Positions 7,401 through 8,122 of a stretch of 8,122 bases of DNA are shown piece after piece. The translations under genes and the position numbers were made by a program. The notes beneath the pieces were generated by a model. That model made no database searches, was not told where the DNA came from, and saw only the letters and a program-made list of their open reading frames with translations. Source of the stretch: Phycisphaerales bacterium (GTDB lineage Bacteria; Planctomycetota; Phycisphaerae; Phycisphaerales; UBA1924); contig DOJA01000250.1 in NCBI GenBank assembly GCA_003511945.1, positions 890 to 9,011 on the forward strand, written 5' to 3'. The number at the start of each line of letters is the position of its first letter. The first letter of the stretch is position 1.

Positions 7401-8122
7401 CCTCTTCGGGCGTCGGCGCCCTGAACGCCACGATCGTGTCCAGCACATCCTGATCCGAGTCAAACTGACCCACAACCCGGACCCGGTAGTCCCGCTTGCC
7501 CTCGGCGATCGTGCCCGCCGACACATTGCGGTTCTCGTTCCGCAGCGCGTCGATGACCTGCTGGTGGCTCAGCCCGCGCTGCGCGAGAGCCACGGGGTCC
7601 AGCAGCACGCGCACCTCGCGGTCGCGCCCGCCGAACACATTCACCTCCGCCACCCCGTCGATCCGCTCGATGTAGGGCTTGACCTCCCGGTCCATCGAAA
7701 GAAAGAGCGTCGACACATCGAAGTCCGGCGCCAGGTGCTGCTTCGCCGGGTCCACATCGATGATGATCCACGCGATGGCGTTCTCCGCCGCCCCCTCGGC
7801 CGCCTTGATGAACGGCTCGTCCACCTCCTCGGGGTACTCGGGCACCTGGCGCAGCGAGTCCGACACATCCTGCAGCGCCCGCGAGATGTCGGAGCCCACA
7901 TAGAACTCCAGCGTCACCTCCGCCGTCCCCTCGCGGCTCACCGACCGCATCGACTTCAGGTTGCTCACATTCTTCAGCCGCTCTTCCTGCTCCTTCGTGA
8001 TCTCGTCGACGATCTCCTGCGGGCTGCGCCCGGGCCAGTTCGTCGTGACCGTGATGATCGGACGGTCCACCGTGGGCGTGAGCTGGATCGGGATCGCCCC
8101 CAGCCCGATCAGCCCGAACATC
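4474..8122 (-). CDS. RND efflux permease, HAE1/AcrB-like, with two extra membrane helices (5' end beyond the window)
   Basis: The 1215 visible codons show the two-fold RND pattern: helix, porter loop, helices, repeated. Such pumps are trimeric inner-membrane proton antiporters exporting drugs, lipids or other amphiphiles, usually with a periplasmic adaptor. Counting from the Met at 8121, TM1 ends at IGLGAIPIQLTPTV, followed by the first porter domain (about 20-335). The TM2-TM6 block (about 345-500) holds the relay motif GMVVDNAIVVIEN, with Asp407 kept and the next acidic position replaced by Asn. The second porter domain follows (about 575-900). The late helices include ALFESFLFPLVIMFSVPLAVVGG, then GTVVNNAILLVE, where AcrB has its relay Lys, and RPILMTTMTTLGGGLPLV. 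These Asn substitutions are common in HAE1 relatives outside the AcrB clade. Residues 908-985 are extra and contain two hydrophobic helices. The first Met seen lies inside TM1, so some 20-30 codons are missing beyond 8122. Substrate is unknown. Confidence 0.93.
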   Translation of the reverse strand, partial: MFGLIGLGAIPIQLTPTVDRPIITVTTNWPGRSPQEIVDEITKEQEERLKNVSNLKSMRSVSREGTAEVTLEFYVGSDISRALQDVSDSLRQVPEYPEEVDEPFIKAAEGAAENAIAWIIIDVDPAKQHLAPDFDVSTLFLSMDREVKPYIERIDGVAEVNVFGGRDREVRVLLDPVALAQRGLSHQQVIDALRNENRNVSAGTIAEGKRDYRVRVVGQFDSDQDVLDTIVAFRAPTPEEAAMTGATTPRPVYVRDVGTVEVGYEKRRGFVRSLGQPSLAMNVIRQSNANVMDVMADVRARLEEVRAEILPKLDAHAGPYLRLRQVYDETTYITSAIDLVLGNLWKGGLLAVVALLVFLRSLRSTLVVALSIPISIIGTFLVMLAAGRTLNVISLAGLAFATGMVVDNAIVVIENIDRRRLAGDAPLMAVYRGAKEVWTAVLASTLTTVAVFIPILTIREEAGQLFFDLTLALAVSVSLSLIVSITVVPSATAVLFRGVKARAPGAAQERRGAMADLFGLVPLCARMVNGFASLVYWLMTGWRGWTLRPVLIVVMTGASIVGSIRLTPPLDYLPAGNRNLVFGGLLIPPGQSVEQMEQFAERIEAHIRPYLETPSDQIATLPPIMRFGPPGPDGKPVMFRPVGVDNCFIGAFNGGMFVGGTSREKQVVIPIGSLLTGAMNSIPDAFGGASQASLFGRGVAAGGNTINLEISGPRLDRVKAAAGAMFMQAAGLYGFGNVRPDPANFNLTQPEFRVRVTDAGRELGLTTRGVGTAVRGLFDGAFAGDFFLDGRKVDLSVLPLGGRLEYKEQLASVPVATPAGKVVPIDSLVNIVPALAPQEVQRIEELPSVTVRITPPEGRALEGVMGEIREKIVGPAEAAGLIDRTMRVRLEGTAAQLDEVRGSLFGKVDRQAAGRPMALWQRALAGAGLLVMAGGLVLAAVATARAVGAATRRSARARPLAYGVVGSVLLGLVVGGLLVSVAMWPELGTARFIWALAVTYLLMAALFESFLFPLVIMFSVPLAVVGGFGALRLVHEWTAMNPTIAPQQLDVLTMIGFIILIGTVVNNAILLVEQALNFMNPPVIDGAPMEESLPPLRAIAESVRTRVRPILMTTMTTLGGGLPLVIAPGAGSEMYRGLGAVVIGGLFVSAFFTLMLVPMVFSLTLQMREGVRSIFTREARDDGDAPDARTAPRGAVALEAEDLEPAMARRAIGPA

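Noticed and set aside
8119..8121. ATG at 8121 as the true start of the efflux permease
   Set aside because: It falls inside the first membrane helix. RND permeases have some 20-30 residues before this point, so the gene very likely continues past the window edge.

Overview
The window is roughly two-thirds GC, and all four genes I can support lie on the minus strand. The plus strand carries no credible gene. From high coordinates to low (the direction of transcription) they are: a large RND efflux permease whose N-terminus runs off the right edge (4474-8122), an FAD plus iron-sulfur D-2-hydroxyacid dehydrogenase of the D-lactate/D-2-hydroxyglutarate type (1173-4328), the mechanosensitive channel mscL (672-1082), and the N-terminal half of a radical SAM protein of the PA0069/Rv2578c type that runs off the left edge (1-572). 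The organism is a high-GC bacterium. Protein style and repeat content are compatible with Planctomycetota such as Phycisphaerae, but no marker gene is present and that placement is a weak inference.

The genes do not form an obvious pathway. The efflux pump acts in the inner membrane, the dehydrogenase feeds electrons from a D-2-hydroxyacid towards the respiratory chain, MscL is the osmotic emergency valve, and the radical SAM protein has no assigned reaction. The pump and the dehydrogenase are separated by 145 bp holding a nested inverted-repeat element. The dehydrogenase and mscL are separated by 90 bp and could be co-transcribed. mscL ends in a hairpin terminator whose T-rich tail overlaps the -35 box of a promoter for the radical SAM gene; that gene appears to be transcribed as a leaderless mRNA from a GTG start.

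Three things go beyond ordinary annotation. First, the palindrome ACGT appears to be completely absent from all 8.1 kb, although ACG itself occurs more than a hundred times. At about 27 positions where Asn, Asp, His or Tyr precedes Val, the codon ends in T, avoiding ACGT. This suggests pressure against, or modification and decay of, ACGT in this genome. Second, the dehydrogenase gene carries three in-frame palindromic insertions (around 1913-1947, 2284-2365 and 3213-3299) in loops between conserved motifs. Two of them share a 15-base core and look like copies of one dispersed hairpin element. Third, the efflux permease has about 85 extra residues forming two additional predicted membrane helices just before the usual eighth helix.
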